DNA of 52,502 nt, taken from assembly GCF_000372805.1 (NCBI RefSeq), contig NZ_KB889878.1, positions 1 through 52,502 of the forward strand, given 5' to 3'. Of the stretch, positions 32,298 through 43,492 are shown in pieces (within the stretch, counting starts at the first letter, position 1; each line of letters opens with the position of its first letter). Under the pieces are notes generated by a model. That model was given only the letters and a program-made list of their open reading frames with translations. It was not told the origin of the DNA and ran no database searches. Both the position numbers and the translations under genes were made by a program. This DNA is from Marinobacter gelidimuriae. GTDB lineage: Bacteria; Pseudomonadota; Gammaproteobacteria; Pseudomonadales; Oleiphilaceae.

Positions 32298-32878
32298 TAG
32301 AACGGGATATCATCGTCAAAATCATCCACCGGATCCGGCACGGTGTTTTTCTGCGGCGATGACGGCGCATTGGCCGGTTGTTGTTTGTAGTTTTCGTTCT
32401 GCTGGCCCTGATTGTAGCCGCCGTCTTGCTGTGGCTGATTGGCATTTTGCGGACGCGCAGGCGCCTGCTGCGGGCGATTTTGCGGCTGGCCTTGGCCCTG
32501 CTGACCCTGACTCATGCCACCGCCGTCACTATTGCGGCTGTCCAGCATCTGCATCTGGCCGCTGATATCCACAACTACTTCGGTGGTGTAAACGTCTTGG
32601 CCGTCCTTGTTCTGCCATTTGCGGGTTTGCAGTTTGCCTTCAACATAAATCTTCGAACCTTTGCGCAGGTACTGGCCCGCTATTTCCGCCACTTTGCCGA
32701 ACATGACAATTTTGTGCCATTCGGTTTTTGGCACCATTTGACCGGTTTGGCGGTCTTTATAGCTTTCGTCGGTGGCTATACTCAGATTAACCACGGCGTT
32801 GCCGTTTGGGGTATAACGGGTGTCTGGGTCTTGCCCCAGGTTACCGATTAGAATGACTTTGTTGATGCCTCGTGCCAT
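32297..32878 (-). CDS. ssb: Single-stranded DNA-binding protein
   Basis: 193 residues from ATG 32878, with ribosome site AGGAG and the canonical N-terminus [24 protein letters not shown]. The OB fold spans about 1-112. A Gln/Pro/Asn/Gly-rich linker (about 115-180) follows. The acidic tip DDFDDDIPF is the conserved docking tail for RecO, PriA, exonuclease I and other partners. It coats single-stranded DNA in replication and repair. The stop codon overlaps the mshI start, so the first gene of the MSHA group is coupled to a housekeeping gene. The ssb-msh adjacency is also known in Vibrio, where mshH lies between. Confidence 0.97.
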   Translation of the reverse strand: MARGINKVILIGNLGQDPDTRYTPNGNAVVNLSIATDESYKDRQTGQMVPKTEWHKIVMFGKVAEIAGQYLRKGSKIYVEGKLQTRKWQNKDGQDVYTTEVVVDISGQMQMLDSRNSDGGGMSQGQQGQGQPQNRPQQAPARPQNANQPQQDGGYNQGQQNENYKQQPANAPSSPQKNTVPDPVDDFDDDIPF

Positions 32879-32936
32879 GTTCTGCTCCTGAATAAAGTGT
32901 CGTGGCGGCTCGCGCTCCTTGCGCGCCGCCAGAATT

Positions 32937-34307
32937 TCACGGCCTGTCAGTTTGCTGCACAAATTCCGTGTCGGCAAGCAAGGCCTCATCAAAAAACTGC
33001 CGATCTATCTTCAGATAGGCAGTCGCTGCTTCTTCCATTATAACCACATCTTTTACGCCCGGCAGGGCGCGCAGAAAACTGTCTACATCGCGATAGCTGA
33101 GCGTTGCATCTGGCTCTAACTTTAGCACAAAACCACTGGTATACCCGGGCGCCGGCATGGTCAGCGCCACCAGCAGCCACACCACCAGTACAGCCACCAT
33201 CAACCCCAGCACGCCGGTTACGCCGATCTGTTGCAGCAGGTAGCCGCCCAACGCTCCGCCCAGAAAGGCGCCCATAAACTGGGAGGTAGAATACACCCCC
33301 ATCGCCGTGCCTTTGCTGGCCGCCGGCGCCTCTTTACTGAGCAGCGACGGCAAACTGGCTTCCAGCAAATTGAACGCCATAAAAAAGAAAAATAGCATAA
33401 ACCAGCCAGCCAGCAGGCTTTCGCCCACTCCCGACAGGGCCGCGCAAGACAGCGCCAGCAAGGCCACTGCGCCGCACAACACCGGCTTCATTTTGCGTTT
33501 TTTTTCGCCAATAATGATGAACGGCACCATGGCAACAAACGATGTGAGCATCACGCTCAGGTAAAACCACCAGTGTGAGCTGCTGGGCAGACCCAGGCGA
33601 TCTTGCAGCAATGAGGGAAAAACCAGAAACAGCGCGGTAAGCACCAGGTGCAGGGCAAAAATACCAAAGTCCAGCCGCAACAGGCGTTGATCTTTCAACA
33701 CCCGACCCACCATGGCTCGGGCCGGTTGCTGCTCGGCACTGACTTTTCGTTGGTGGGGCGTAGGCACCAGGCGCCACACAACCAGGAGCGCGATCAATGC
33801 CAGTGCGGCAGTCAGGTAAAAAATGCCAGATAGGCCCCATTGCGCGCCCAGGAGCGGCCCGAGTACCAAAGACACGGAAAACGAAATACCGATGGAGATA
33901 CCCACCGTGGCCATGGCCCTGGTGCGTTGCTCTTCGCGGGTCAGGTCACTCAGCAATGCCATCAGCACGCTGGCAATGGCACCAGCACCTTGAAGAATCC
34001 GCCCCAGAATCACAACGTATATGGAGTCGGCTGAGCCGGCAAGCAGGCTGCCCGCCGCAAATAGAATCAAGCCAAGGTAGATCATGCGCTTGCGCCCGAC
34101 CCGGTCAGACAATAAGCCGAACGGAATTTGCAGCAGCGCCTGGCTTAGCCCATAGGCACCAATGGCCAGGCCCAGCAGCGCGGGGGTTGCGCCTTCAAGC
34201 TCGCCGCCCAGCAGCACAAACACCGGCATAACCATGAACAGCCCAAGCATACGAATGGCGTACACCGACGCCAGAGCGGAAACCGAGCGTTTTTCAAGGG
34301 CGTTCAT
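32937..34307 (-). CDS. MFS transporter, YajR-like with C-terminal YAM domain
   Basis: 456 residues. Twelve membrane spans cover about 1-390, with the MFS motif A sequence [16 protein letters not shown] in the loop between spans 2 and 3. After the last span a soluble domain of about 60 residues ([47 protein letters not shown]) resembles the ferredoxin-like YAM domain that distinguishes the E. coli transporter YajR. The substrate of YajR is not settled. The gene lies 58 bp upstream of ssb on the same strand and diverges from uvrA. Confidence 0.88.
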   Translation of the reverse strand: MNALEKRSVSALASVYAIRMLGLFMVMPVFVLLGGELEGATPALLGLAIGAYGLSQALLQIPFGLLSDRVGRKRMIYLGLILFAAGSLLAGSADSIYVVILGRILQGAGAIASVLMALLSDLTREEQRTRAMATVGISIGISFSVSLVLGPLLGAQWGLSGIFYLTAALALIALLVVWRLVPTPHQRKVSAEQQPARAMVGRVLKDQRLLRLDFGIFALHLVLTALFLVFPSLLQDRLGLPSSSHWWFYLSVMLTSFVAMVPFIIIGEKKRKMKPVLCGAVALLALSCAALSGVGESLLAGWFMLFFFFMAFNLLEASLPSLLSKEAPAASKGTAMGVYSTSQFMGAFLGGALGGYLLQQIGVTGVLGLMVAVLVVWLLVALTMPAPGYTSGFVLKLEPDATLSYRDVDSFLRALPGVKDVVIMEEAATAYLKIDRQFFDEALLADTEFVQQTDRP

Positions 34308-34428
34308 GAACAGTTCCTCAGACGTTAGCAGAGACTAAAATCAAGCGCCGTAGTGTAACAGAACCGCCACAGCCTGCGCGAAGCCGTATTACACAGCCGC
34401 AGCGCTCACAAGGCAGCGGCAGAACGCG

Positions 34429-34436
34429 GTATACTT
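34429..34436 (+). promoter_or_regulatory. Possible -10 element of uvrA
   Basis: TATACT (34430-34435) lies 25 bp upstream of the uvrA start codon. The expected -35 position shows only a poor match (CTCACA). I found no CTGT-N8-ACAG LexA box in the 153-bp gap, so SOS control of uvrA, usual in E. coli, is not visible here. Confidence 0.3.
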
Positions 34437-34460
34437 ATCACTTTTTCCTCGCGAGGTTAT

Positions 34461-37304
34461 ATGGACCAGATCCAGATCAAGGGTGCCCGCACCCACAATT
34501 TGAAGAACATCGACCTGGATATACCCCGGGACAAACTGATTGTGATTACCGGTTTGTCGGGCTCTGGCAAGTCATCACTGGCGTTCGACACTCTTTACGC
34601 CGAAGGCCAGCGGCGCTATGTGGAATCGCTGTCGACTTATGCCCGCCAGTTTCTGTCGATGATGGAAAAACCCGACGTGGACCATATTGAAGGCCTGTCG
34701 CCGGCCATTTCCATCGAGCAAAAATCCACATCCCATAACCCGCGCTCTACCGTTGGTACAATTACCGAGATATACGATTACCTGCGCCTGTTGTTTGCCC
34801 GCGCCGGCGAACCCCGCTGCCCCGACCACGGCCAGCCGCTGGAAGCGCAAACCGTGAGCCAAATGGTGGATCAGGTTTTAGCGATGGAAAAAGATTCGCG
34901 GTTGATGATTCTGGCCCCGGTGATTCGTGACCGCAAGGGCGAGCATCTGCAAGTGGTTGAAACCATGCGCAGCCAAGGCTTTATTCGCCTGCGGATAGAC
35001 GGCACTGTTTACGACATTGATGACCTTCCGGCTCTGGACAAAAAGCGTAAACACCATATTGATGTGGTGGTCGACCGTTTCAAGGTCAAACCCGGCCTGG
35101 AACAACGCCTGGCCGAGAGCTTTGAAACCGCTTTGGCCCTGGCAGACGGCATCGCGCTAGTAGCCGCTATGGATGGCAGCGGCGAAGACACCACACTGTC
35201 AGCTCGCTATGCCTGCAACCAGTGCGGTTATGCCATCAGCGAGCTAGAGCCGCGGCTGTTCTCGTTCAACAACCCGGCAGGCGCCTGCCCTACCTGCGAC
35301 GGGCTTGGCGTAAAGCAATTTTTCGACTCCGACAAAATTATCCAGCACCCGGAGGCCAATCTTGCCTCCGGCGCCATCAAGGGCTGGGACCGCCGCGCGG
35401 TGTATTACTTCCAGCTTCTTAGCAGCGTGGCCGAACACTACAATATTGATCTGGACACTCCCTGGTGCGACCTGCCCGAACCGGTGCAACAGGTGATGCT
35501 GCATGGCTCCGGCAGCGAGGACATTAGCTTCCGCTACGTAAACAGCCGCGGCCACATCATGGAACGGCTGCATTCGTTCGAGGGCATATTACCCAACCTG
35601 GAACGGCGCTACCGCGAAACCGATTCCCAAAGTGTACGGGAAGAACTGGCCCGCAACCTTAGCACCCAGACGTGCAAAGACTGCGGCGGCACACGCCTGC
35701 GCCGTTCAGCGCGCAACGTGTTTATCGACAATCGAAACCTTCCAGCCATTGCCCACCTGCCGATTGGGGAGGCGCACCGGTACGTTAGCCAACTGACACT
35801 ACCGGGCGCCAGAGGCGAAATTGCCGAAAAAGTTCTGAAAGAAGTCCGCCAACGCCTGCAGTTCCTGGTAAACGTGGGGTTGGAATACCTGTCCCTTGAA
35901 CGCAGCGCCGATACACTCTCCGGCGGCGAAGCCCAGCGGATACGTCTGGCGAGCCAGATTGGCGCCGGCCTGGTGGGCGTGATGTACATACTGGACGAAC
36001 CGTCTATCGGCCTGCACCAGCGTGACAACGACCGCCTGCTGGAAACCCTTTACCACCTCCGTGACTTGGGTAACACCGTGATTGTGGTCGAGCACGACGA
36101 AGAAGCCATACTGGCGGCAGACCACGTTATCGACATAGGCCCGGGCGCCGGCGTACACGGCGGTCAAATTATTGCTCAAGGCAAGCCCGCAGACATACTC
36201 GCTAACCCTAATTCACTAACCGGCCAGTACCTCAACGGCACCAAGTGCATCGCTATACCCGAAAAACGTAACCCCGGATCTGGTAAGTACCTCAAACTGA
36301 CCGGGGCTACCGGCAACAACCTGACTAGCGTTGACTTAGCGATACCCCTTGGCGTGATGACGTGCATAACCGGTGTTTCCGGCTCTGGTAAATCGACCCT
36401 AATCAACGGCACCCTTTACCCAATAGCCGCCACGGCATTGAACAAAGCCACAACTCTAAGCCACGGGCCTTACACCAGCATTGAAGGGATAGACCTGCTA
36501 GACAAAGTCATCGACATCGACCAAAGCCCCATCGGCCGTACACCAAGATCGAACCCAGCCACGTACACAGGACTTTTCACCCCCATCCGCGAACTGTTTT
36601 CCGGTACCCAGGAAGCACGGTCAAGAGGTTACAAGCCCGGCCGTTTTTCCTTCAACGTCAAGGGTGGACGCTGCGAAGCCTGCCAGGGCGACGGCGTCAT
36701 CAAAGTAGAAATGCACTTCCTGCCAGACATCTACGTGCCCTGCGACGTCTGCAAGAGCAAACGCTACAACCGCGAAACGCTGGAAGTGCGCTATAAAGGC
36801 AAGAACATCCATGAAGTGCTGTCTATGACCGTAGAAGAAGGCCGCGAATTTTTCGACGCGGTGCCCTTCCTGGCGCGAAAACTGCAGACCCTAGTGGACG
36901 TGGGCTTGTCGTACATCCGCCTGGGCCAGAGCGCTGTTACGCTATCCGGCGGCGAAGCCCAACGGGTGAAACTCGCCAAAGAGCTGTCCAAACGCGACAC
37001 CGGCCAAACCCTGTACATTCTGGACGAACCCACCACCGGCCTACACTTCTATGACATTCAGCAGTTGTTAACCGTATTGCAGCACCTACGCGACCACGGC
37101 AACACCATCGTGGTCATAGAACACAATCTGGACGTCATTAAAACCGCAGACTGGATAGTCGACCTGGGCCCCGAAGGCGGGTCCGGCGGGGGCCTGATCG
37201 TCGCGGAAGGGACGCCAGAGCAAGTAGCAGAAAACAAAGCCAGCCACACTGGTCGCTACCTAAAACCCTTGCTAGAAAAGCAAAAAGAGGCCCAACGATC
37301 TTAG
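34461..37304 (+). CDS. uvrA: Excinuclease ABC subunit A
   Basis: 947 residues, full length. It is the damage-recognition ATPase of nucleotide excision repair, acting as a dimer with UvrB. It has two ABC modules: Walker [10 protein letters not shown] (31-39) and GVSGSGKST (about 640-648), and signature motifs [12 protein letters not shown] and [12 protein letters not shown] with Walker [17 protein letters not shown] and [15 protein letters not shown]. Zinc modules are CNQCGY...CPTC (about 253-283), CKDCGGTRL (about 408), and CEACQGDG...CDVCKSK (about 737-766). The REP pair and terminator follow. Divergent to the MFS-ssb-msh group. Confidence 0.98.
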   Translation: MDQIQIKGARTHNLKNIDLDIPRDKLIVITGLSGSGKSSLAFDTLYAEGQRRYVESLSTYARQFLSMMEKPDVDHIEGLSPAISIEQKSTSHNPRSTVGTITEIYDYLRLLFARAGEPRCPDHGQPLEAQTVSQMVDQVLAMEKDSRLMILAPVIRDRKGEHLQVVETMRSQGFIRLRIDGTVYDIDDLPALDKKRKHHIDVVVDRFKVKPGLEQRLAESFETALALADGIALVAAMDGSGEDTTLSARYACNQCGYAISELEPRLFSFNNPAGACPTCDGLGVKQFFDSDKIIQHPEANLASGAIKGWDRRAVYYFQLLSSVAEHYNIDLDTPWCDLPEPVQQVMLHGSGSEDISFRYVNSRGHIMERLHSFEGILPNLERRYRETDSQSVREELARNLSTQTCKDCGGTRLRRSARNVFIDNRNLPAIAHLPIGEAHRYVSQLTLPGARGEIAEKVLKEVRQRLQFLVNVGLEYLSLERSADTLSGGEAQRIRLASQIGAGLVGVMYILDEPSIGLHQRDNDRLLETLYHLRDLGNTVIVVEHDEEAILAADHVIDIGPGAGVHGGQIIAQGKPADILANPNSLTGQYLNGTKCIAIPEKRNPGSGKYLKLTGATGNNLTSVDLAIPLGVMTCITGVSGSGKSTLINGTLYPIAATALNKATTLSHGPYTSIEGIDLLDKVIDIDQSPIGRTPRSNPATYTGLFTPIRELFSGTQEARSRGYKPGRFSFNVKGGRCEACQGDGVIKVEMHFLPDIYVPCDVCKSKRYNRETLEVRYKGKNIHEVLSMTVEEGREFFDAVPFLARKLQTLVDVGLSYIRLGQSAVTLSGGEAQRVKLAKELSKRDTGQTLYILDEPTTGLHFYDIQQLLTVLQHLRDHGNTIVVIEHNLDVIKTADWIVDLGPEGGSGGGLIVAEGTPEQVAENKASHTGRYLKPLLEKQKEAQRS

Positions 37305-37320
37305 ATAGCAGATAGCAGAT
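37303..37320. repeat. 7-bp tandem repeat after uvrA
   Basis: AGATAGC is repeated twice, plus a partial third copy, immediately after the uvrA stop and immediately before the REP palindrome at 37321. A slippage product next to a REP insertion is likely. Confidence 0.7.
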
Positions 37321-37345
37321 AGGGACAGATTTGAAATCTGTCCCT
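37321..37345. repeat. REP palindrome, copy F
   Basis: Arms AGGGACAGATT and AATCTGTCCCT around TGA. The outer base pair is changed from G/C to A/T on both sides, again preserving the palindrome. Confidence 0.9.
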
Positions 37346-37361
37346 TGGGTGACACGAGATC

Positions 37362-37386
37362 GGGGACGGATTTGAAATCCGTCCCC
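37362..37386. repeat. REP palindrome, copy G (ACGG variant)
   Basis: Arms GGGGACGGATT and AATCCGTCCCC around TGA, identical to copy D. As at 14124-14250, a GACAG-type and a GACGG-type element occur side by side. Confidence 0.9.
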
Positions 37387-37444
37387 TTAGTTTTAACCCC
37401 CCATATCACCCAGCCAAGCAGAAATTCACACACTTTCCCCCAGA

Positions 37445-37482
37445 CAAAAAAAACCGGCTACCCAAAGGTACCCGGCTTTTTT
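37445..37482. terminator. Bidirectional terminator between uvrA and rplQ
   Basis: The stem CCGGCTACC / GGTACCCGG (one mismatch) with a CAAA-type loop is flanked by eight A on the left and six T on the right. It ends the long ribosomal transcript from the right, and uvrA from the left. Confidence 0.85.
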
Positions 37483-37510
37483 CAGACAAATACAGAGCTA
37501 TAACACTCTA

Positions 37511-37900
37511 CTACTCGTCAACTTCTTCCGCTTCAATATCCAGCGGACGACCGATCAGCTCGACATATGCCATAGGGGCACTGTCGCCTGCGCGGAAACC
37601 GCACTTCAGGATACGAAGATATCCACCCGGACGCTCGTTGTAACGGGGGCCCAGCTGAGTAAACAGCTTGGCAACCGCTGCATCGTCACGCAGACGCGCA
37701 AACGCCAGACGACGATTCGCGACCGAATCGATTTTAGCCAGAGTAATCAAAGGTTCCGCTACCCGACGAAGCTCTTTAGCCTTCGGCAACGTTGTTTTGA
37801 TCAACTCGTGCTCAACCAGTGACGCAGACATGTTCCGAAACATGGCCTTGCGATGCGCACTGGTCCTGTTGAACTTACGACCACTCTTACGATGACGCAT
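37511..37900 (-). CDS. rplQ: 50S ribosomal protein L17
   Basis: 129 residues. The N-terminus [24 protein letters not shown] is invariant in L17. The bulk of the core fold follows ([19 protein letters not shown]), then the C-terminal [25 protein letters not shown]. An acidic tail (DIEAEEVDE) is the only loose part. L17 binds 23S rRNA near the exit-tunnel side of the large subunit. It is the last gene of the alpha operon, 32 bp after rpoA, and ends just before the shared terminator. Confidence 0.98.
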   Translation of the reverse strand: MRHRKSGRKFNRTSAHRKAMFRNMSASLVEHELIKTTLPKAKELRRVAEPLITLAKIDSVANRRLAFARLRDDAAVAKLFTQLGPRYNERPGGYLRILKCGFRAGDSAPMAYVELIGRPLDIEAEEVDE

Positions 37901-37932
37901 TGCTCTGATTCCTTAGCTTAACTAATCGGCGA

Positions 37933-38937
37933 TTAACCGCCCAAAACCCGGTCATCACCACGAAGGCTTGCCGGCGGCCAGTTATCAAGACGCATTCCCA
38001 GAGACAAACCACGGGACGCTAATACGTCCTTGATCTCTGTCAGCGACTTTTTACCCAGGTTAGGCGTCTTCAACAGCTCAACTTCTGTGCGCTGAATCAA
38101 ATCGCCGATGTAGTAAATGTTCTCAGCCTTCAAGCAGTTGGCGGAACGTACTGTCAGCTCCAGATCATCAACCGGGCGCAGCAGAATCGGATCAATTTCT
38201 TCCTCTTCCTCAACACGCTCTGGTTCTTTTTCATGATCAAAATCAACAAACACGGCCAATTGCTGCTGGAGAATGGTAGCGGCCCGGCGAATGGCTTCTT
38301 CCGGATCGATAGTACCATTAGTCTCCAGATCAATAACCAGCTTGTCGAGGTCGGTACGCTGCTCTACCCGTGCACTTTCCACAGAATAAGCAACGCGTCG
38401 AACCGGGCTGAACGTAGCATCCAGCTGCAGACGTCCGATGGCACGAGTTTCGTCCTCATCCAGACCGCGCTGATCAGCGGGTTCATAGCCGCGACCCCGG
38501 GCAATGCTCAGACGCATGTTAATTTCACCATTTTCGCTCAGGTGACAGATAACGTGTTCCGGATTGGTGATCTCGACATCATGATCCAACTTTATATCTC
38601 CGGCTGTAACAACACCCGGACCCTTCTTGCTGAGCATAAGCTCGGCATCGTCACGGCCGTGCATTTTTACAGCAACGCCCTTAAGATTCAAAAGAATCTC
38701 TATGACGTCTTCCTGGACACCGTCAATGGCGCTGTACTCGTGCAACACACCGTCAATCTGCGCTTCAGTAACAGCGCAGCCCGGCATCGAAGACAAGAGA
38801 ATACGGCGTAACGCACTGCCCAGAGTGTGACCGAAACCTCTTTCAAGAGGCTCCAGGGTGACCTTGGCACGCGTGGAACCGGATTCCTTCACGTCAATGG
38901 TACGAGGTGTCAATAACTCATGTACTGAACGCTGCAT
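37933..38937 (-). CDS. rpoA: RNA polymerase alpha subunit
   Basis: 334 residues. The N-terminal assembly domain (about 1-232) contains [42 protein letters not shown], the dimerisation and beta-contact region. The acidic linker [16 protein letters not shown] leads to the C-terminal domain (about 250-325). It carries the DNA- and activator-contact helices ([54 protein letters not shown]). It is encoded between rpsD and rplQ, as in all gammaproteobacteria. Confidence 0.98.
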   Translation of the reverse strand: MQRSVHELLTPRTIDVKESGSTRAKVTLEPLERGFGHTLGSALRRILLSSMPGCAVTEAQIDGVLHEYSAIDGVQEDVIEILLNLKGVAVKMHGRDDAELMLSKKGPGVVTAGDIKLDHDVEITNPEHVICHLSENGEINMRLSIARGRGYEPADQRGLDEDETRAIGRLQLDATFSPVRRVAYSVESARVEQRTDLDKLVIDLETNGTIDPEEAIRRAATILQQQLAVFVDFDHEKEPERVEEEEEIDPILLRPVDDLELTVRSANCLKAENIYYIGDLIQRTEVELLKTPNLGKKSLTEIKDVLASRGLSLGMRLDNWPPASLRGDDRVLGG

Positions 38938-38972
38938 AGACGCCCCTATCTGCTATCGTTGCTAACTGGGCT

Positions 38973-39593
38973 TTACTTAGAGTAAAGCTCGACGATGAGG
39001 TTCTCGTTGATGTCGGCCGGCAATTCAATCCGTGTTGGCACTGAACTGTAAACGCCGGACATCTTAGTGGCGTCGACATCTACCCAGCTCACCGCTGCGC
39101 GACCGGAGGCCAAGTCCAGAGCGCCTTTAACGCGCAACTGGTTTTTGGCTTTTTCACGCACGCTCAGAACATCACCCGGCTTAACCTGGTAGGAAGGAAT
39201 ATTCACAACCTTGTCGTTGACCAGAATTGCCTTGTGAGAAACGAGCTGGCGGCACTCCGCGCGGGTTGAACCAAAACCCATACGGTAAGCAACGTTATCA
39301 AGACGCGCTTCCAGAAGTTGCAGCAGATTTTCACCCGTTGCGCCTTTCAGGCGAGCCGCTTCTTTATAATAGTTGCGGAACTGCTTTTCCAGTACGCCGT
39401 AAATACGACGAACTTTCTGTTTTTCCCGCAGCTGGACGCCGTATTCCGACAGACGACCGCGACGCGCACCGTGCATACCCGGGGGGGTTTCAAGGTTGCA
39501 CTTGGTGTCGAGAGCGCGAACACCGCTTTTCAGAAAAAGATCTGTCCCTTCACGACGAGACAGTTTGCACTTCGGGCCTATGTAACGAGCCAT
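38973..39593 (-). CDS. rpsD: 30S ribosomal protein S4
   Basis: 206 residues: [24 protein letters not shown] at the start, and an S4-type RNA-binding domain (about 95-155, [52 protein letters not shown]). Only one Cys of the possible N-terminal zinc cluster remains at position 9, so this is the zinc-free form. S4 nucleates 16S rRNA assembly and in E. coli represses the alpha operon by binding its leader. It lies between rpsK and rpoA. Confidence 0.98.
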   Translation of the reverse strand: MARYIGPKCKLSRREGTDLFLKSGVRALDTKCNLETPPGMHGARRGRLSEYGVQLREKQKVRRIYGVLEKQFRNYYKEAARLKGATGENLLQLLEARLDNVAYRMGFGSTRAECRQLVSHKAILVNDKVVNIPSYQVKPGDVLSVREKAKNQLRVKGALDLASGRAAVSWVDVDATKMSGVYSSVPTRIELPADINENLIVELYSK

Positions 39594-39610
39594 AATTACT
39601 GTCTCCTGTG

Positions 39611-40000
39611 TTAGACGCGGCGCTTTTTAGGCGGGCGACATCCATTATGGGGAATCGGCGTCACATCTGTGATGTTGCTGATCTTGTAGCCGCACGAGTT
39701 AAGCGCACGAACTGCAGATTCACGACCAGGGCCGGGGCCCTTGACTTCAACATCCAGGTTTTTAAGGCCGTATTCAGCAGCCGCATTACCGGCTCTTTCA
39801 GCTGCTACCTGCGCAGCAAAAGGTGTACTCTTACGTGAACCGCGGAAACCAGAACCACCAGCAGTGGCCCAGGACAATACGTTGCCCTGGCGGTCCGAAA
39901 TGGTCACGATAGTGTTGTTGAAGGAAGCGTGAATGTGCGCGACGCCATCAACAACCGTTTTTTTCACCTTTTTACGGGTACGTGTACCTGGCTTTGCCAT
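39611..40000 (-). CDS. rpsK: 30S ribosomal protein S11
   Basis: 129 residues, normal length. The basic N-terminus ([16 protein letters not shown]) leads into the conserved fold with [43 protein letters not shown]. The C-terminal rRNA-binding tail is [19 protein letters not shown]11 sits on the 30S platform beside the mRNA exit. In the alpha operon it follows rpsM by 13 bp and precedes rpsD by 17 bp. Confidence 0.98.
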   Translation of the reverse strand: MAKPGTRTRKKVKKTVVDGVAHIHASFNNTIVTISDRQGNVLSWATAGGSGFRGSRKSTPFAAQVAAERAGNAAAEYGLKNLDVEVKGPGPGRESAVRALNSCGYKISNITDVTPIPHNGCRPPKKRRV

Positions 40001-40013
40001 GTTTGCCTACCTG

Positions 40014-40370
40014 TTACTTACGAATAGGTTTGCGCGGACCTTTACGGGTGCGAGCGTTGGTCTTGGTGCGCTGGCCGCGGACTGGAAGCCCGTGACGGTG
40101 ACGCAGACCACGATGACATCCGAGATCCTTCAAACGCTTGATGTTCATCTGTACTTCACGACGCAGATCGCCTTCGACGGTGCCTTTAGTCACATCAGTA
40201 CGAAGTGATTCCAGCTGTTCGTCAGTCAAGTCTTTGACTTTGACGTCCGGCTTGACGCCGGTTGCATCGCAAAGCTTTTGAGCTGTTGTTTTGCCTACAC
40301 CAAAAATATAGGTGAGCGATACAACAACATGTTTGTGATCGGGTATATTGACACCGGCTATACGTGCCAT
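40014..40370 (-). CDS. rpsM: 30S ribosomal protein S13
   Basis: 118 residues: [34 protein letters not shown], a helix-two-turns-helix fold, and the extended basic tail [20 protein letters not shown] that reaches toward P-site tRNA. S13 forms bridge B1 with the 50S subunit. It is the first gene of the alpha group. The 139-bp gap upstream, which separates it from rpmJ, carries a possible promoter. Confidence 0.98.
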   Translation of the reverse strand: MARIAGVNIPDHKHVVVSLTYIFGVGKTTAQKLCDATGVKPDVKVKDLTDEQLESLRTDVTKGTVEGDLRREVQMNIKRLKDLGCHRGLRHRHGLPVRGQRTKTNARTRKGPRKPIRK

Positions 40371-40431
40371 CCAAATTACTCCGCGTTCAAAGCTATGCTG
40401 TGTGAATTGTCCGCCACTAAAAGGGCGCGAA

Positions 40432-40461
40432 ACAATAACGCCTGACCCGGCATCGAGTCAA
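40432..40461 (-). promoter_or_regulatory. Possible alpha-operon promoter
   Basis: On the minus strand TTGACT (40461-40456) and TATTGT (40437-40432) are 18 bp apart, about 60 bp upstream of rpsM. The -35 is good (5 of 6) and the -10 moderate (4 of 6). It lies in the 139-bp rpmJ-rpsM gap, the widest break within the ribosomal block. Confidence 0.4.
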
Positions 40462-40509
40462 GCGCTATCATCGTACACCTTTTACAAGCAAGGATTTTTC
40501 CCGAAGGTA

Positions 40510-40623
40510 TTAACCCTGACGTTGCTTGTGGCGAGGCTCCGAGCAAATGACCCTTACGGCGCCATTGCGACGAATTACTTTGCAGTTACGGCAAATTTTC
40601 TTTACCGAAGCGCGTACTTTCAT
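40510..40623 (-). CDS. rpmJ: 50S ribosomal protein L36
   Basis: 37 residues: [20 protein letters not shown], then [17 protein letters not shown]. The CxxC pair plus the third Cys and the His make the zinc ribbon of the C+ (zinc-binding) form. It is one residue shorter than the common 38-residue version, near SEP. It lies between secY and rpsM, the usual end of the spc operon. Confidence 0.95.
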   Translation of the reverse strand: MKVRASVKKICRNCKVIRRNGAVRVICSEPRHKQRQG

Positions 40624-40653
40624 TGTCGACTCCAGTTTTCAAGGGGAACGGGT

Positions 40654-41976
40654 TTACCCGTTCCGACCATAGCCCTTGAGATTGGACTTCTTCATCAGCG
40701 ATTCATACTGGTGAGACATCAGGTGCGACTGAACCTGGGCCATGAAGTCCATCACTACGACTACAACAATCAGCAGAGACGTACCGCCCAAATAGAAGGG
40801 TACGTTCCCGGCTACCATCAGGAACTGAGGGAACAGGGAAACTGCTGCAATGTACATTGCTCCGAACAATGTCAAACGGGTAAGAACGCCATCAATGTAC
40901 TTGGCTGTTTGCTCACCCGGACGAATGCCCGGAATAAAAGCGCCTGAGCGCTTGAGGTTATCCGCGACTTCCCGTGGGTTGTACATCAGAGCCGTATAGA
41001 AGAAGCAGAAAAATACCACTGCTGCCGCGAACAGAATAATATACAAGGGCTGACTGGGCGCAAGTGCCTGGGAAATATCGCTCAACCACTCCATGCCTTC
41101 ACCCTGACCAAACCACTGGCCCAGCGATGCCGGGAACAACAGAATGGACGATGCAAAGATGGGCGGAATAACACCGGCCATATTCACTTTCAAGGGCAAA
41201 TGGCTGGACTGCTGGGCAAATACCCGGCCGCCCTGCTGCCTCTTGGCGTAGTTAATCGTCAATCGGCGCTGACCGCGCTCCATGAACACCACAAAACCGA
41301 TGACGGCAATTGCCAGAACACCGATACCAAGTACCAACAACAAGCTCATTTCACCGTTACGGGCCTGCTCCAGGGTCTGACCGATCGCGCCGGGTAACCC
41401 GGCAACGATACCGGCGAAAATCAACAGTGAAATGCCGTTACCGACACCCCGCTCGGTGATCTGCTCGCCCAGCCACATCATGAAGACTGCACCACTAACA
41501 AACGATACAACCGCCACAAAGTGGAAGCTGAGAGTGTCATTGAAGGTGACGCCCTGCGACGCCAAACCGACAGAAATACCAGTACCCTGAAGCAGGGCCA
41601 GGATTACGGTACCGTACCGCGTATATTGGCTCATCTTACGACGACCTGCCTCGCCTTCTTTTTTCAACTGCTCCAGCGTCGGGCTGACCGCTGTCATGAG
41701 CTGCATGATAATAGAAGCCGATATATACGGCATGATACCCAGCGCAAAGATACTCATGCGCTCAAGTGCACCACCGGAAAACATGTTGAACATGCTCAGG
41801 ATTGTGCCCTGATTCTGCTCAAACAGTGCCGCCAAGCGGTCGGGGTTTATACCAGGCACCGGAATGTGGGCACCAATTCGGTACACAAGCAATGCCAGAA
41901 AGACAAACCAGAGCCGCGAACGCAGCTCTGCCAGTCCTTTACCCGCGCCCGCAGGCAATGATGCTGTCTTGGCCAT
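40654..41976 (-). CDS. secY: Protein translocase channel subunit SecY
   Basis: 440 residues with ten predicted membrane spans. The start [43 protein letters not shown] includes the first span. The plug region is [31 protein letters not shown]. The cytoplasmic loops that contact the ribosome and SecA include [21 protein letters not shown], and the C-terminal [27 protein letters not shown] ends the chain. It forms the SecYEG pore with SecE and SecG (not in this window). Located downstream of rplO in the spc operon. Confidence 0.98.
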   Translation of the reverse strand: MAKTASLPAGAGKGLAELRSRLWFVFLALLVYRIGAHIPVPGINPDRLAALFEQNQGTILSMFNMFSGGALERMSIFALGIMPYISASIIMQLMTAVSPTLEQLKKEGEAGRRKMSQYTRYGTVILALLQGTGISVGLASQGVTFNDTLSFHFVAVVSFVSGAVFMMWLGEQITERGVGNGISLLIFAGIVAGLPGAIGQTLEQARNGEMSLLLVLGIGVLAIAVIGFVVFMERGQRRLTINYAKRQQGGRVFAQQSSHLPLKVNMAGVIPPIFASSILLFPASLGQWFGQGEGMEWLSDISQALAPSQPLYIILFAAAVVFFCFFYTALMYNPREVADNLKRSGAFIPGIRPGEQTAKYIDGVLTRLTLFGAMYIAAVSLFPQFLMVAGNVPFYLGGTSLLIVVVVVMDFMAQVQSHLMSHQYESLMKKSNLKGYGRNG

Positions 41977-41993
41977 TTAGTCCTCGACTCGCG

Positions 41994-42428
41994 TTAGTCT
42001 TCTACTTTGCCGCCCGCGGCGATAATCGCCTCGCGTGCGCCTTTGGTCACTCGCAAACCCTGCACAGTCACTGCGCGGTCAATTTCACCGGACAACATGA
42101 CCTTTGCTTCGCGAATTTCGTCGCGAATGATGTCTGCTTTTTTCAAAGCGTCGAGGTCGACAACATCGCCTTCTACCTTCGCCAGTTCATTCAGGCGAAT
42201 TTCAGCAACGTAACGCTGCTGACGAGACGTGAAGCCGAACTTCGGCAAACGACGGGCCAACGGCTGCTGACCGCCCTCAAAACCGGGGGCAACGCTGCCG
42301 CCGGAACGGGCTTTCAGACCCTTGTGGCCGCGGCCACAAGTTTTGCCGAAACCACAACCGATACCACGACCAACGCGCCTTGCGTTGGGACGTGAACCGG
42401 GTTCTGGAGCTAGTTCGTTCAGACGCAT
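41994..42428 (-). CDS. rplO: 50S ribosomal protein L15
   Basis: 144 residues from ATG 42428, two bases before which the rpmD stop ends. The N-terminal extension [44 protein letters not shown] is the Gly/Arg-rich rRNA-penetrating arm. The globular C-terminal domain includes [27 protein letters not shown]. It is an assembly protein of the large subunit that binds 23S rRNA near the peptidyl-transferase centre. An upstream in-frame extension to 42443 runs into rpmD and is not used. Confidence 0.97.
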   Translation of the reverse strand: MRLNELAPEPGSRPNARRVGRGIGCGFGKTCGRGHKGLKARSGGSVAPGFEGGQQPLARRLPKFGFTSRQQRYVAEIRLNELAKVEGDVVDLDALKKADIIRDEIREAKVMLSGEIDRAVTVQGLRVTKGAREAIIAAGGKVED

Positions 42429-42429
42429 C

Positions 42430-42618
42430 TTAGTTCTCCTCAACCCGAACCAGGTAATCTACCCGGTTAGCCATACCGCGAATGGAAGGAGTATCTTCCA
42501 AGACTACGGACTGGCCAATTTTACGAAGACCCAGGCCCTTCACACAAAGCTTGTGCTTGGGCTGGCAGCCGATTGGGCTGCGGATCAGTGTAACTGTGAT
42601 CGTTTTTGCGTTCGCCAT
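42430..42618 (-). CDS. rpmD: 50S ribosomal protein L30
   Basis: 62 residues from ATG 42618, which overlaps the rpsE end by a few bases on the same strand (rpsE stops at 42623; rpmD starts at 42618). It contains the family core [47 protein letters not shown]. Its C-terminus is YLVRVEEN. L30 is a small beta-alpha-beta protein on the 50S surface near L5. Positioned between S5 and L15 as in the usual spc order. Confidence 0.96.
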   Translation of the reverse strand: MANAKTITVTLIRSPIGCQPKHKLCVKGLGLRKIGQSVVLEDTPSIRGMANRVDYLVRVEEN

Positions 42619-42622
42619 GACT

Positions 42623-43123
42623 TCAACCCAGAATGTCTTCGACGGATTTACCGCGCTTGGCTGCAATATCTTCTGGCGCTTGCATTGCCTGAAGACCCTT
42701 GATGGTGGAACGTATCACGTTCACCGGGTTGGTAGAGCCATAGCACTTAGACAGTACGTTATGGACACCAGCCACTTCCAACACAGCGCGCATGGCGCCA
42801 CCAGCAATAATGCCGGTACCATCGGACGCAGGCTTCATGAACACCCGTGAACCACCGTGCTGTGCCCGAACCGGGTACTGCAGGGTGGTGCCGTCCAGCG
42901 GCACGTCAACCATATTTCTGCGCGCAGCTTCCATGGCTTTCTGTATCGCAACCGGCACTTCACGCGCCTTGCCACGACCAAAACCAACACGCCCTTTACC
43001 ATCACCCACTACAGTCAATGCGGTAAAAGCAAAAACGCGCCCGCCTTTTACTACCTTGGCAACGCGGTTTACCTGAACCAGCTTTTCCTGGAGCTCAGGC
43101 GCCTTCTGTTCGTTAACGCTCAT
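42623..43123 (-). CDS. rpsE: 30S ribosomal protein S5
   Basis: 166 residues from ATG 43123, eight bases after an AGAGG site; an in-frame GTG at 43132 would fall inside that site. The double-stranded-RNA-binding domain includes [38 protein letters not shown], with Gly-rich loop residues where spectinomycin resistance mutations map. The C-terminal domain has [42 protein letters not shown]5 contributes to translational accuracy and to mRNA entry. Confidence 0.97.
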   Translation of the reverse strand: MSVNEQKAPELQEKLVQVNRVAKVVKGGRVFAFTALTVVGDGKGRVGFGRGKAREVPVAIQKAMEAARRNMVDVPLDGTTLQYPVRAQHGGSRVFMKPASDGTGIIAGGAMRAVLEVAGVHNVLSKCYGSTNPVNVIRSTIKGLQAMQAPEDIAAKRGKSVEDILG

Positions 43124-43135
43124 CTTCCCCACCTC

Positions 43136-43483
43136 TTAGAATTGCAAGCCAGCTTCGCGGGCTGCGTCGGCCAGAGCCTGCACACGGCCGTGATAACGGT
43201 AACCGGAGCGGTCAAAAGCAACCTGCTCAACACCCGCCGCCTTGGCGCGTTCAGCAATCAGCTGACCGACCTTTTTAGCAGCATCCACGTTACCGGTCGC
43301 ACCCTGGCGCAGTTCCTTATCCAACGTGGAGGCAGTGGCCAGCACTTGGCTGCCATCTGCTGTCGTAACCTGGGCGTACATATGACGCGGTGTGCGGTGA
43401 ACGCACAGACGGTTTGTACCCAGCTCACGAATTTTCATGCGCACTTTACGTGCGCGACGTAATCTTTCGTTATTCGCGCTCAT
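43136..43483 (-). CDS. rplR: 50S ribosomal protein L18
   Basis: 115 residues: [39 protein letters not shown]. The arginine-rich N-terminus and the terminal [22 protein letters not shown] bind 5S rRNA; the fold is completed by [41 protein letters not shown]. With L5 and L25 it makes the central protuberance. Next to rplF (9 bp) and rpsE. Confidence 0.98.
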   Translation of the reverse strand: MSANNERLRRARKVRMKIRELGTNRLCVHRTPRHMYAQVTTADGSQVLATASTLDKELRQGATGNVDAAKKVGQLIAERAKAAGVEQVAFDRSGYRYHGRVQALADAAREAGLQF

Positions 43484-43492
43484 AGTCCCGCC

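Noticed and set aside
34308..34460. SOS/LexA box upstream of uvrA
   Set aside because: Looked for CTGT-N8-ACAG and near matches in the gap and found none convincing.
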